In this document: piece after piece, positions 1 to 7,798 of the stretch | Layout: the number at the start of each line of letters is the position of its first letter | Position numbering within the stretch: position 1 is the first letter of the stretch | Source: an uncultured Clostridia bacterium | GTDB lineage: Bacteria > Bacillota > Clostridia > Oscillospirales > Oscillospiraceae | Direction of reading: 5' to 3' | Assembly (NCBI GenBank): GCA_947176425.1 | Contig: CAMWQV010000003.1 | Coordinates: forward strand, 1 to 25,644 | Length of the DNA: 25,644 nucleotides | Notes under the pieces: model-generated | What the model was told of the DNA's origin: nothing | Database searches by the model: none | Seen by the model: only the letters and a program-made list of their open reading frames with translations | Position numbers and translations under genes: made by a program

Positions 1-94
1 TTGCCCTGGAATTTAGGATAATGCCGCCTTTGGTCGGTGCCAGGGCCTCCATAGCTTTAAGGACGACGCGGTCTGCTAACGGTGTGAGCTTCAT
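1..94 (-). CDS. groES: Co-chaperonin GroES (N-terminal part, runs off window)
   Basis: The first 31 residues are visible, beginning MKLTPLADRVVLKAMEA and followed by TKGGIIL, the typical N-terminus of the 10-kDa chaperonin ring that caps GroEL. The rest lies beyond the left edge. The start ATG (94-92) is preceded by AGGAGG at 104-109. Upstream are a sigma-A promoter and a perfect CIRCE operator, which is the standard HrcA-controlled heat-shock arrangement for groESL in Firmicutes. groEL is expected next but lies outside the window. Confidence 0.93.
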   Translation of the reverse strand, partial: MKLTPLADRVVLKAMEALAPTKGGIILNSRA

Positions 95-140
95 GGGTAA
101 GTTCCTCCTATATGAAAAAATTTTTGATAAGATAATCTGA

Positions 141-177
141 CGCTGTTAGCACTCTTTCCTCCTGAGTGCTAACAGCG
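141..177 (-). promoter_or_regulatory. CIRCE operator (HrcA binding site)
   Basis: A perfect inverted repeat TTAGCACTC-N9-GAGTGCTAA lies at 146-154 and 164-172. The symmetry extends five more bases on each side, giving 14-bp arms at 141-154 and 164-177. This is the exact consensus for the HrcA repressor. It covers the predicted transcription start of groES, so HrcA would block initiation at normal temperature (inference from known CIRCE biology). Confidence 0.97.
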
Positions 178-180
178 CTT

Positions 181-209
181 ATATTACAACATCTCTGCGC
201 AGAATGCAA
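181..209 (-). promoter_or_regulatory. Sigma-A promoter of groES
   Basis: On the minus strand TTGCAT (-35, 204-209) and TAATAT (-10, 181-186) are separated by 17 bp. The predicted start falls at about 174, inside the CIRCE element. ribF ends only 39 bp upstream and no convincing terminator separates them. Confidence 0.8.
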
Positions 210-247
210 GAGGGTTTTTCCAGTTTAACAAAAAGTTCACAAACGAT

Positions 248-1159
248 TTATCTGCCGGGACTTCTTTCCTGAAAAAACGCCCTGGCAGCGGCGGCATCCC
301 TGCCGATCTGGACGCGCAGTTCCTCTATATCGGAAAATTTCTGTTCCGGACGCAGCCGCCGCAAAAATTCCACCCGGCAGCCCCGTCCGTACACCTGCAC
401 CGACTGGTCCAGCAAATGGCTCTCGACTGTTACACCGCCGTTGGTATCCACGGTCGGCCTGACGCCCACATTGGTCACGGCATCATAGACTTTGCCGCCT
501 ACGGTCACAGACGCGGCATATACGCCGAAGGCCGGTACGAGCTGTCCCGCCGGAGGCACCAGATTCACCGTAGGCGTTCCCAGTCTGGACGAACCGATTC
601 CCTTCCCGTGCCGGACCGGACCGCTCAGAGAGAAACTGCGTCCGAGAAACCGCGCCGCTTCCTCCACATTGCCCTCCCGAAGCAGCGTTCGGATATAGGT
701 CGAACTGACCGTCACACCGTCCAGCGTCACAGCGGGGATAATATCGCACCCCATTCCCAGCGTAGCGGCTTTTTTCGAGAGCAGGGCTGGCGTTCCGGAA
801 TTTTTGTAGCCGAACCGGAAGTCGTGTCCCGCCACAAGCCACCCGGCATGATACTCCTGTGCCAGATACAGCACAAAATCTACCCACGGCATTGTCATCA
901 TTTTTTCGTCAAAAGGCTCGACAATAACTTCTTTGATCGGGAACAGCAGCTGCACGGCTTCCCGGCGCGCCTCTGCGGTGGTCAGCAGAGGTACAGGTAC
1001 ACCGGTTACAAATTCTTTTGGAGAACGGTCAAACGTGAATACAGCCGGCGTCATATCCCGTTCCTCCGCACGCTCTATTGTACGGCGCAGCAGGGCCTGG
1101 TGACCCAAATGCACGCCGTCAAAAAACCCCAGCGCGATGGCTTTTCTGCGTTCCTGCAC
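248..1159 (-). CDS. ribF: Bifunctional riboflavin kinase / FAD synthetase RibF
   Basis: RibF phosphorylates riboflavin to FMN and adenylates FMN to FAD in the cytoplasm. The N-terminal nucleotidyltransferase part shows ALGFFDGVHLGHQ (HxGH-like) and SSTYIRTLL. The C-terminal flavokinase part shows GSSRLGTPTVNL, NVGVRPTV and VESHLLD. I chose the GTG start at 1159-1157 because AGGAGG sits 7 nt upstream. An in-frame ATG at 1216 has no such site and would overlap truB by 98 nt. With the GTG start the protein is 303 aa and begins about ten residues before the catalytic motif, shorter at the N-terminus than many RibF proteins. It overlaps the truB end by 41 nt, which suggests translational coupling. 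It is the last gene of the prsA-truB-ribF group. Confidence 0.93.
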   Translation of the reverse strand: MQERRKAIALGFFDGVHLGHQALLRRTIERAEERDMTPAVFTFDRSPKEFVTGVPVPLLTTAEARREAVQLLFPIKEVIVEPFDEKMMTMPWVDFVLYLAQEYHAGWLVAGHDFRFGYKNSGTPALLSKKAATLGMGCDIIPAVTLDGVTVSSTYIRTLLREGNVEEAARFLGRSFSLSGPVRHGKGIGSSRLGTPTVNLVPPAGQLVPAFGVYAASVTVGGKVYDAVTNVGVRPTVDTNGGVTVESHLLDQSVQVYGRGCRVEFLRRLRPEQKFSDIEELRVQIGRDAAAARAFFQERSPGR

Positions 1160-2036
1160 CCGCTCCCCCTCCTGTCGTAAAGAAATTTTTGACAGAGACA
1201 AGACGTCCCTTTTCACACCGGCTCAAAGACAGAAACGTTCCATCCTGCCCGTATACCCGGTACGTACCCTCCGACAATCCCTGCGCGGGCATCGGATTCC
1301 CGTTCCGGCAGAGGCGTTCCTGTTTAGCGGAGGCCAGCCGGTACGCCGGATATGCCGCAAAAATACGGTCTGCCGACAGCAGCAGGGCCTCCCGCTGTTC
1401 CTGCACCTGCTCCAGCGTGACGGCCTGCTCCAATGTAAACCCCGCCGCCATAGTCCGCCGCAGGCTGCACATACACCCGCCGCATCCTAATGCCTGTCCG
1501 ATGTCATGGCACAGCGTCCGCACATAGGTCCCTTTCGAGCAGCGCACCCGCAGAAGAAAATCGCTTCTTCCGGTCTGTTCCAGCACTTCCAGCGCGTAAA
1601 TTGTCACAGGTCTGGGGTCCCGGTGAATCTCTTTCCCGGCCCTCGCCAGTTCATAAAGCTTTTTGCCGTCCCGCTTAATCGCTGAGAACATGGGCGGCAC
1701 CTGTTCAATCTTTCCGGTGAACCACTCCAGCACGGTCTCCAGCGCGGCACGGCTGACCTCCGCTTCCCGCGCCTCCAGAATTTCGCCGGTGCTGTCCTGT
1801 GTATTAGTCACGACACCCAGCCGCAGTCCGGCAAGATACTCTTTATCGCCCTTTTCCGCGAACTCCACCGCACGCGTCGCCGCACCCACGAATACAGGCA
1901 GGACGCCGGTAGCCATAGGGTCCAGCGTTCCCCCATGACCAATCCGGCGTTCTTTCAGGATGCCCCGCAGTTTGGCACACACATCCATACTGGTCCAATC
2001 TGCGGGTTTATCAATAATAATAATTCCGCTGGGCAT
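1119..2036 (-). CDS. truB: tRNA pseudouridine(55) synthase TruB
   Basis: TruB isomerises U55 of the tRNA T-loop to pseudouridine. The 305-aa protein opens MPSGIIIIDKPADWTS and carries RIGHGGTLDPMATGVLP, where Asp39 is the catalytic aspartate. The later motif KCSKGTYVRTLCHDIG-like (seen here as RCSKGTYVRTLCHDIG) is also standard. The C-terminal part is PUA-like. The start ATG is only 3 nt past the stop of the foldase gene, and the 3' end overlaps ribF, so the three are probably one transcript. truB-ribF pairing is common in Firmicutes. Confidence 0.95.
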   Translation of the reverse strand: MPSGIIIIDKPADWTSMDVCAKLRGILKERRIGHGGTLDPMATGVLPVFVGAATRAVEFAEKGDKEYLAGLRLGVVTNTQDSTGEILEAREAEVSRAALETVLEWFTGKIEQVPPMFSAIKRDGKKLYELARAGKEIHRDPRPVTIYALEVLEQTGRSDFLLRVRCSKGTYVRTLCHDIGQALGCGGCMCSLRRTMAAGFTLEQAVTLEQVQEQREALLLSADRIFAAYPAYRLASAKQERLCRNGNPMPAQGLSEGTYRVYGQDGTFLSLSRCEKGRLVSVKNFFTTGGGAGAGTQKSHRAGVF

Positions 2037-2039
2037 AAC

Positions 2040-3269
2040 TTATTCTTCACCGTTTCCGGCGGTATCATCCGTATTGTCAGCGTTGTCTGTACTGTCAGCG
2101 CTATCTGTGCTGTCATCCGTATTTTCCGCTTCTTTTGCCGCGGTGATCTCCTCTACTTTCGCGTTATAGCTGCTGTAAAATTCACCCGCGTCAATGGCAT
2201 CGATCTCCTCGCTGCCCTCCAGACTGAGCCGATCCATATCCGCGTCAATCTGTGTGTACAGATAGTCCTGTGCCAGCAAGGACAGATCGACCTGCTCCTG
2301 CACATCCGCAAGATGCCTGCGGTACAGGATATGATAGCCGAAATCCGTCTCGACGATATCGCTGACCTCTCCCGGCGACAGTTCCAGAGCCGTATTCAGA
2401 AAACCTTCCACAAAGTTGCTGTCCGGCGTGACCAGATACCCTTTTCCGGCGGCGCGGCCCGGGTCCTCGCTGTACTCGTCCGCCAGCTGGTTAAAGAGCG
2501 TCTCCACATCTTCCGCGTTTTGCAGCTGTGCCAGCAGGTCCTGCGCCGTGCTGTACCGTTCCGCGGCTTCCTCCTCGCTTAACGGTTCATCCGTCTCCGC
2601 GTCCGTCAGGGACAGCAGGATATGATCGGCATAGGACGCGAACTCCTCATACTCCTCCGGCGCCTTGTACAGCGGGCTGCTTTCCTCCTGCATCAGATCA
2701 ACCATCTTTTGGAACAGCTGCGCGTCAGCGGCAATCCGGTCAAAGCTCTCGCGGCTGATTCCCATAATCTCCAAGTTTTCGTCAAACGCCTCCTGTCCGC
2801 CCATGCTCTCAATTGTATCTGCAAGTTCCGATTCCATTTGGGCTGTATCTTCCCCGTCCAGCTCCACGCCGAACTCCTGCACCTTGTTCTCAATCGCCGC
2901 ATAGAACAGCAGATTATCCCGCGCTTGCTGTTTGGCGTACTCGCTTAATGTCATGCCGTCCATAAATTCCGCGTTCCATAGCAGGTTCCCGTCCGCGTCG
3001 AACATCTCATTGTAAACGTCCGCGTACATCATATGGTACATATTCAGGTTGTACTCCAAAGAGCTGCATGAATACGCGATCCAATACAGGTACATGTCCA
3101 CAGGGAACTCCACATCTCCCACTTTATAGGCGGTACTTCTGGGGTCAAGTCCGGTGACTTCGTAATAGATACCAGATGGCGGCTGCTGTTCCGTCTGTTT
3201 CTCTCCGCACCCCGCGCACAAAGTCACGGTCAAAATCAAGGCCAGCAGCCCGCTCAAGCATTTTTTCAT
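2040..3269 (-). CDS. PrsA/SurA-type foldase lipoprotein (PpiC-type peptidyl-prolyl isomerase)
   Basis: This is a predicted extracytoplasmic lipoprotein helping secreted proteins fold. I chose the ATG at 3269 because it gives a signal peptide ending LCAG|C with lipobox Cys21; the longer open frame to 3365 adds an unlikely extension that would cover the promoter. The 409-aa protein has a SurA_N-like helical region and a PpiC/parvulin domain at about residues 205-315 (DHILLSL ... GYHILYRR). The tail is a very acidic, Thr/Asp/Ser-rich low-complexity stretch of about 30 residues. The ribosome site is weak (GAGG about 12 nt upstream). It lies 3 nt before truB and has its own promoter. Assignment to PrsA proper rather than another parvulin lipoprotein is uncertain. 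Confidence 0.85.
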   Translation of the reverse strand: MKKCLSGLLALILTVTLCAGCGEKQTEQQPPSGIYYEVTGLDPRSTAYKVGDVEFPVDMYLYWIAYSCSSLEYNLNMYHMMYADVYNEMFDADGNLLWNAEFMDGMTLSEYAKQQARDNLLFYAAIENKVQEFGVELDGEDTAQMESELADTIESMGGQEAFDENLEIMGISRESFDRIAADAQLFQKMVDLMQEESSPLYKAPEEYEEFASYADHILLSLTDAETDEPLSEEEAAERYSTAQDLLAQLQNAEDVETLFNQLADEYSEDPGRAAGKGYLVTPDSNFVEGFLNTALELSPGEVSDIVETDFGYHILYRRHLADVQEQVDLSLLAQDYLYTQIDADMDRLSLEGSEEIDAIDAGEFYSSYNAKVEEITAAKEAENTDDSTDSADSTDNADNTDDTAGNGEE

Positions 3270-3336
3270 TGTAATAAAATACCTCACAATCCAATTCGTT
3301 AGCGCGGTTTTCCGGTCCGGACAGCCGCGTCTTTTT

Positions 3337-3365
3337 ATCATACCATGATTTTCCTGACAGTACAA
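3337..3365 (-). promoter_or_regulatory. Sigma-A promoter of prsA-like/truB/ribF operon
   Basis: On the minus strand TTGTAC (3360-3365) and TATGAT (3337-3342) are separated by exactly 17 bp. It lies in the 108-nt gap between the split gene upstream and the foldase start. The predicted leader of about 60 nt contains a CGCGG/CCGCG hairpin. Confidence 0.75.
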
Positions 3366-3377
3366 TCTGTTTTTTGG

Positions 3378-3734
3378 TCACGCTTTTCTGAAAATCCGGT
3401 ATGCCCTGCACGTTCCGTCTGTTTGGGCGGCGAACAGCGTATCAGAATCCTCGTCATAGCCGCCGCATACTGTCATGCCATAGATAAAAGAATACTCCTT
3501 CGGCACATCCGCCGGTTTTTCGCACGCCTCATAGGTCCAACCCTCATTTTTCAGGACTTTCTTCGCGGTATCGTAGCTCTCACAGCAAAGCGTACTGCCG
3601 CACAGAATATACATCAGGAAGCCGGACAGCGTCTCGCTGAACACTTTCCAGCCCAGCGGTTCGTCCTCCTCGTGGAGCATATAGACCGGCGGGTCCTCCT
3701 GTCCCAAGTCCTCCTCTTTTATGCCTAACACCAC
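3378..3734 (-). pseudogene. C-terminal half of a gene split by an in-frame stop
   Basis: This open stretch of about 118 codons continues the upstream ORF (3747-4085) in the same reading frame. Only a single TAA at 3744-3746 separates them, so the frame reads IGSD-stop-AAGVVVLGIKEEDLG. The sequence (VLGIKEEDLGQEDPPVYMLHE, then a helical segment with several Cys) continues smoothly in character from the first half. A GTG at 3734 could serve as a start but has no clear ribosome site. I infer a nonsense change in an originally single gene of about 235 codons. The overall style (acidic, DPPVYM motif) recalls SMI1/KNR4 (SUKH)-type proteins, but I do not recognise it with confidence. Confidence 0.6.
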
Positions 3735-3746
3735 AACGCCTGCGGC

Positions 3747-4085
3747 TTAATCACTGCCGATATGCAGATAATTGGCTAGTTTTTCATGCCATTGTTCCTG
3801 AGGCAGCCGGGAGAACGGGAAATAATCGTCGTCTTCGCACTCGTCCGGGTGGGCCTCCCAGTATTCAGCGTCTTCTTCAACGCGCTCCTGGATTGCCTCA
3901 TAAGAAAAATAGGTCTCCCGGTCCACATGGATATCGGGCGTGGCAAAGAGCGGGTCATTTTTTGCCAGACTGAGAAATTCATTCAGCATAGGCGGAATTT
4001 TGGGGTCAGGTACATAATCCGGGGAGGGTTTTCTGCCCAGAACCCGCAGAATATCGATTGCGCTCAGTTCGCAGTTCATTGCCAT
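3747..4085 (-). CDS. Hypothetical protein, N-terminal half of a split (SUKH-like?) gene
   Basis: This is a 112-aa, strongly acidic cytoplasmic protein beginning MAMNCELSAIDILRVLG and ending YLHIGSD. The ATG at 4085 is preceded by AGGAGA 8 nt upstream and lies 1 nt after the mfd stop codon, so it is probably translated with mfd. No catalytic motif is visible. The run EYWEAHPDECEDDDYFPFS and the C-terminal continuation past the TAA (3744-3746) suggest the original product was about twice as long. A link to the SMI1/KNR4 (SUKH) superfamily is a weak guess from overall look only. SUKH proteins are often immunity proteins of toxin systems, but no toxin gene is next to it. Confidence 0.6.
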   Translation of the reverse strand: MAMNCELSAIDILRVLGRKPSPDYVPDPKIPPMLNEFLSLAKNDPLFATPDIHVDRETYFSYEAIQERVEEDAEYWEAHPDECEDDDYFPFSRLPQEQWHEKLANYLHIGSD

Positions 4086-4086
4086 T

Positions 4087-7000
4087 TTACAGGTCTCCTT
4101 TTTTATTATTACGTTTTGTTTTTTGCTCACCGGCAAGGCGCAGGTCCTCCAATAAAGTCAGGGCGGTTTCCAGCGGGGGCGACTTTTTTGTCATTGTTAG
4201 CGTCAGCGTGACCGAATTTTCCGCAGTGGACAGCATCAATCGCTGCCGGTATTTCGGATTGGCGCATACGGCGGTCACAGCTTCGGGCCGCATATCGGTA
4301 ATCACCAGTTTCAGCTTATCGTCCCGCTGGCTCACCTCCGACACGCCGGACCGGATTGCGTTTGCCCGCAGCATCGCAACGTCCAGCAGAGTATAGACTG
4401 GCTTTGGGGGTTCGCCGTAGCGGTCCATCAGTTCGTCCAGCAGGTCCGCGGCGTTGGCCTCGGTACGAATCGCGGCAATCCGGCGGTACAGGTCCATCCG
4501 TTCTTCATTGGACGGTACATATTTGTCGGGAATATTGGCGGAGACGGTCAGATCAACAGAACAGTCCGCGCTTGCGGTCTTCTTCTTCCCCTGCTCCTCC
4601 AAAACCGCGTCCTCCAGCAGCTGCAAATACATATCATAGCCGACCGTCATCATATACCCAGACTGTTCCGCACCCAGCAGATTCCCTGCGCCGCGGATTT
4701 CCAAATCCCGCATAGCAATCTTGAATCCGGAACCGAACTCCACATACTCCCGAATCGCGGTCAGCCGTTTCGACGCGATTTCCGACAGCACTTTCCCCGG
4801 ACGGTAGGTCATATAGGCATATGCCCGCCGTGCGCTCCGCCCGATCCGGCCCCGAATCTGGTGCAGCTGTGCCAGGCCCATACGGTCGGCGTCCTCAATA
4901 ATCAGGGTGTTGACGTTGGCAATGTCGATGCCGGTTTCAATAATCGTCGTGCAGACCAGAATCTGCGCCTCGCCCTCCACCATCTGCTGCATGACAGAAC
5001 TGAGTTCCCGCTCCTTCATTTTTCCGTGTCCAATGACGATTTTGACATCTGCGCCCACCAATTCCCGAATCCTGGCGGCGGTGGAATCAATATTTTCCAC
5101 GCGGTTGTGGAGATAGTAGACCTGTCCGCCGCGGCCGATCTCCCGGCGCATGGCGTCCCCCAGCATCCCCCAGTCGTGTTCTACCACATAGGTCTGTACG
5201 GGCTGGCGGTTGTGGGGCGGTTCTTCCAGCGTGGACATGTCCCGGATGCCGGACAGCGCCATATTCAGCGTACGGGGGATGGGGGTCGCGCTCAAAGTCA
5301 GCACGTCAATCTGACGGCTCATTTCCTTCAGCTTTTCCTTATGGCTCACGCCGAAACGCTGTTCCTCATCTACGATCAGCAGGCCCAAATCTTTGAACTT
5401 AATGCTTTTTTGCAGGAGTTTATGGGTCCCAATCAGCAGATCCACTTTTCCAGACTCTAATTCCCTTAGCACTTGGCGGCACTGTCCAGGCGTCTGGAAA
5501 CGGCTCAATACCCGTATCTCCACCGGAAAACTGCGGAACCGGCTCAATGCAGTCGCGTAGTGCTGCTGGGCCAGGACGGTGGTCGGCACTAAAATCGCCG
5601 CCTGCTTTCCGTCCAGCACACATTTCATGACGGCCCGCTGTGCAACCTCGGTTTTTCCATAGCCTACGTCCCCGCAGAGCAGACGGTCCATCGGCACAGG
5701 CCGCTCCATATCCTTCTTGATCTCACTGATGCACCGCAGCTGGTCGTCGGTTTCCGTGTAGTCGAAAGCGTCCTCAAACTCCCTTTGCCACGGAGAATCC
5801 GGAGAAAAGGCAAACCCAGGCTGTCTCTGCCGCTGCGCGTACAGTTCGATCAGTCCTTTGGCAAGGTCTTTCACAGCGGATTTTGCTTTTGTTTTCTGCT
5901 TATGCCAGTCTGTACTGCCCAATTTGTTCAGGCGTGCGGGACGTTTCTCGCCGTTTTCGTTCAGGCCGCCCCCGCCGATATATTTGCTCACCAAATCCAA
6001 CTGCGTAGCCGGGACATACAGGCTGTCCCCTCCGGCGTAGACGATCTTGATATAATCCTTTTCCACATCGTCCACCGGCATTTTACAGATTCCTTCAAAG
6101 CGTCCGATGCCGTAGTTGACATGCACGACTAAATCGCCCACCGTTAAATCCGTATAGCTGAGGAGTTTTTGACGGTTTTCCTTCGGCGCGCCGGAACGTT
6201 TCGGCCTTCCTGACGGGTTCGCGGTCAGCTGGCCCTCTGTCAAAATGGCAAGATTCAGCTGCGGATATTCCGTCCCGGCAGACAGAGCGCCCACCGCGAT
6301 TCGGACCTCTCCGCCCTTGGGCATAGTCTGACAGTCAAAATCCAGCGCTGCGGGAATCTCGCGGTCCCGCAGCATCCTCTGCATACTTTTTGCCCGCGGC
6401 GCACTGCTGCACAGCATTAACACGGCGCAGTTGGTGTCCAGATAATGGCGCAGGTCTCCGGCGGCGGTGTCGATATTGCCGCCGTATGCGCTGAGCTGCT
6501 TGGCGTTAACCGTCAGCAGGGTTCGGGGCGTCAGGGGATAGCGGGAAGTAGGCAGGGCCTCCATCATGCACACAGGAAAGCGTTCCAGACATTCTGTCCA
6601 TTCGCTCTGACTGAGCAGCAGCCGGATCAGATCGCCGTCCTGTTCCCCCGCGGACAGCAAGGACTCTGTATCCTCTCTGGCCTGCCACAGTACATTTTTT
6701 ACCCGTTCGCTGAGCCGTCCCGTTTCGCTGAGACAAATGATGGCGTTTGGGGGCAGGTAGGAAAAGACCGGGGTTAATTCCGTATCCGGCAGCAGCTCCG
6801 CCGTAGGCAGCAGCAGGGCGGTATTGATATTTTTGGTACGGCGCTGTGTGGTCGTGTCAAACGTTCCCAGGGAGTCGATCTCATCGTCGAAGAACTCGCA
6901 GCGCACCGGCTCCTCCATCATCGGCGAGTACACGTCCAGAATACCGCCGCGCAGTGCGAACTGTCCCACACCTTCCACCTGACCGGCTCTGGAGTATCCC

Positions 7001-7479
7001 GCGGCGACAAGCTGTTCCGGCAGGCTGCTGAGATCGTACCGCCCGCCCAGTTCTAACGTAATGACCGCGTTCCGAAGCCGTGCGGCGGGGGATGTTTTTT
7101 GCAGCAGGCCCTCCGCAGTACAGACAATCACCTGCGGCGGTTCTTCCCGGCACAGGGCATAAAGCGCGGCAATTCGGTTGTGTTCCCATTGGCGGGAAAT
7201 GACAGTCCCGGCCCGGACGAACAGTTCACGGGCAAAAATACGGACCGGCGTCTGTTTTGTCAGAATTTCCAGATCACCAGCCAGCCGTCCCGCCTCTCCC
7301 TCGTCGGAACAGACCATCACCAGAGGCCGTCCGGCATCGTTGGACAGCGCGGCGGCAATCTGGGCGCGGTGTACGGGAGCCAGTCCGGTAATCGCGGCAG
7401 GACAGGCTCCGTTCTCTACGGCGGCGGCCAGCGCTCCGGCTTCCGGTATTTCCAACAGAGTTTGCAGAAGTTGTTCCAT
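4087..7479 (-). CDS. mfd: Transcription-repair coupling factor Mfd
   Basis: Mfd is a DNA translocase that displaces RNA polymerase stalled at lesions and recruits UvrA. The 1130-aa protein has the UvrB-like N-terminal modules, then the RNA-polymerase-interaction Tudor-like region (GDLVVHVNYGIGRFEGI). Next come the RecG-like motor with Walker A GDVGYGKTEVA at about residue 603, VDEEQRFGV at about 703 and RGRIGRSAR at about 876, and a TRCF C-terminal domain. Length is close to the family norm. I chose ATG 7479 (MEQLLQTLLEIPEAG) with AAGGAA upstream. The open frame extends to 7548, but that extension would be translated through a terminator-like hairpin and lacks a ribosome site. It is first in its transcript. 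Confidence 0.96.
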   Translation of the reverse strand: MEQLLQTLLEIPEAGALAAAVENGACPAAITGLAPVHRAQIAAALSNDAGRPLVMVCSDEGEAGRLAGDLEILTKQTPVRIFARELFVRAGTVISRQWEHNRIAALYALCREEPPQVIVCTAEGLLQKTSPAARLRNAVITLELGGRYDLSSLPEQLVAAGYSRAGQVEGVGQFALRGGILDVYSPMMEEPVRCEFFDDEIDSLGTFDTTTQRRTKNINTALLLPTAELLPDTELTPVFSYLPPNAIICLSETGRLSERVKNVLWQAREDTESLLSAGEQDGDLIRLLLSQSEWTECLERFPVCMMEALPTSRYPLTPRTLLTVNAKQLSAYGGNIDTAAGDLRHYLDTNCAVLMLCSSAPRAKSMQRMLRDREIPAALDFDCQTMPKGGEVRIAVGALSAGTEYPQLNLAILTEGQLTANPSGRPKRSGAPKENRQKLLSYTDLTVGDLVVHVNYGIGRFEGICKMPVDDVEKDYIKIVYAGGDSLYVPATQLDLVSKYIGGGGLNENGEKRPARLNKLGSTDWHKQKTKAKSAVKDLAKGLIELYAQRQRQPGFAFSPDSPWQREFEDAFDYTETDDQLRCISEIKKDMERPVPMDRLLCGDVGYGKTEVAQRAVMKCVLDGKQAAILVPTTVLAQQHYATALSRFRSFPVEIRVLSRFQTPGQCRQVLRELESGKVDLLIGTHKLLQKSIKFKDLGLLIVDEEQRFGVSHKEKLKEMSRQIDVLTLSATPIPRTLNMALSGIRDMSTLEEPPHNRQPVQTYVVEHDWGMLGDAMRREIGRGGQVYYLHNRVENIDSTAARIRELVGADVKIVIGHGKMKERELSSVMQQMVEGEAQILVCTTIIETGIDIANVNTLIIEDADRMGLAQLHQIRGRIGRSARRAYAYMTYRPGKVLSEIASKRLTAIREYVEFGSGFKIAMRDLEIRGAGNLLGAEQSGYMMTVGYDMYLQLLEDAVLEEQGKKKTASADCSVDLTVSANIPDKYVPSNEERMDLYRRIAAIRTEANAADLLDELMDRYGEPPKPVYTLLDVAMLRANAIRSGVSEVSQRDDKLKLVITDMRPEAVTAVCANPKYRQRLMLSTAENSVTLTLTMTKKSPPLETALTLLEDLRLAGEQKTKRNNKKGDL

Positions 7480-7509
7480 AAATGCGGATTTCCTTTCAGG
7501 GAGGACCAC

Positions 7510-7546
7510 AAAAAGGCCCACGCCATCCTCCCCGGTGGCGTGTGCC
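7510..7546 (-). terminator. Terminator-like hairpin in the mfd leader (possible attenuator)
   Basis: Arms at 7515-7525 and 7536-7546 pair over 11 positions with one mismatch and a 10-nt loop. On the minus strand the stem is followed directly by five T (7510-7514). It starts about 13 nt after the predicted mfd transcription start and ends about 30 nt before the start codon. No gene lies upstream on this strand, so its target can only be mfd mRNA or antisense RNA. Confidence 0.6.
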
Positions 7547-7565
7547 ATCTGTTATTGCCGCCTGT

Positions 7566-7594
7566 ATCGTACCTCTTTTTTCCTGGTTTGTCAA
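7566..7594 (-). promoter_or_regulatory. Sigma-A promoter of mfd
   Basis: On the minus strand a consensus TTGACA (7589-7594) and TACGAT (7566-7571) are 17 bp apart. The predicted leader is about 80 nt and contains the hairpin at 7510-7546. Confidence 0.82.
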
Positions 7595-7733
7595 GGGAAA
7601 GCCTTGCAGCGGAAATGCGCACTTCTATTTAGCCAATTTTGACATTTATTTTACATCGATGCGTTGAAAGAAATATCCGCAAAAAATGTCGGAACAATTT
7701 TCCATAAATTACGTCTAAATCAGAAAATGCCCG

Positions 7734-7762
7734 TTGACGCGGGCGGCAAAAAAAGGTATTAT
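7734..7762 (+). promoter_or_regulatory. Sigma-A promoter of the zinc-ribbon/BIG2 gene
   Basis: TTGACG (7734-7739) and TATTAT (7757-7762) are separated by 17 bp, with the start codon 36 bp after the -10. It is divergent from the mfd promoter, with 139 bp between the two. Confidence 0.82.
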
Positions 7763-7798
7763 GTAAAGCGGCTATCACGAGAAAGGAGGACGAAAAAC

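Noticed and set aside
2065..2130. Short repeats as a possible CRISPR or tandem-repeat locus
   Set aside because: They are in-frame codon repeats for an acidic protein tail with no spacers.
3297..3340. Plus-strand hairpin plus T-run opposite the prsA leader as a terminator
   Set aside because: No plus-strand gene ends here. The structure is better read as part of the minus-strand leader of the foldase operon.
3744..3746. TAA as programmed recoding
   Set aside because: No selenocysteine or pyrrolysine context (the stop is TAA) and no readthrough element is visible. A point mutation or sequence error is simpler.
7480..7548. N-terminal extension of mfd to 7548
   Set aside because: It would be translated from the leader hairpin with no ribosome site; the start at 7479 has a site and a family-like N-terminus.
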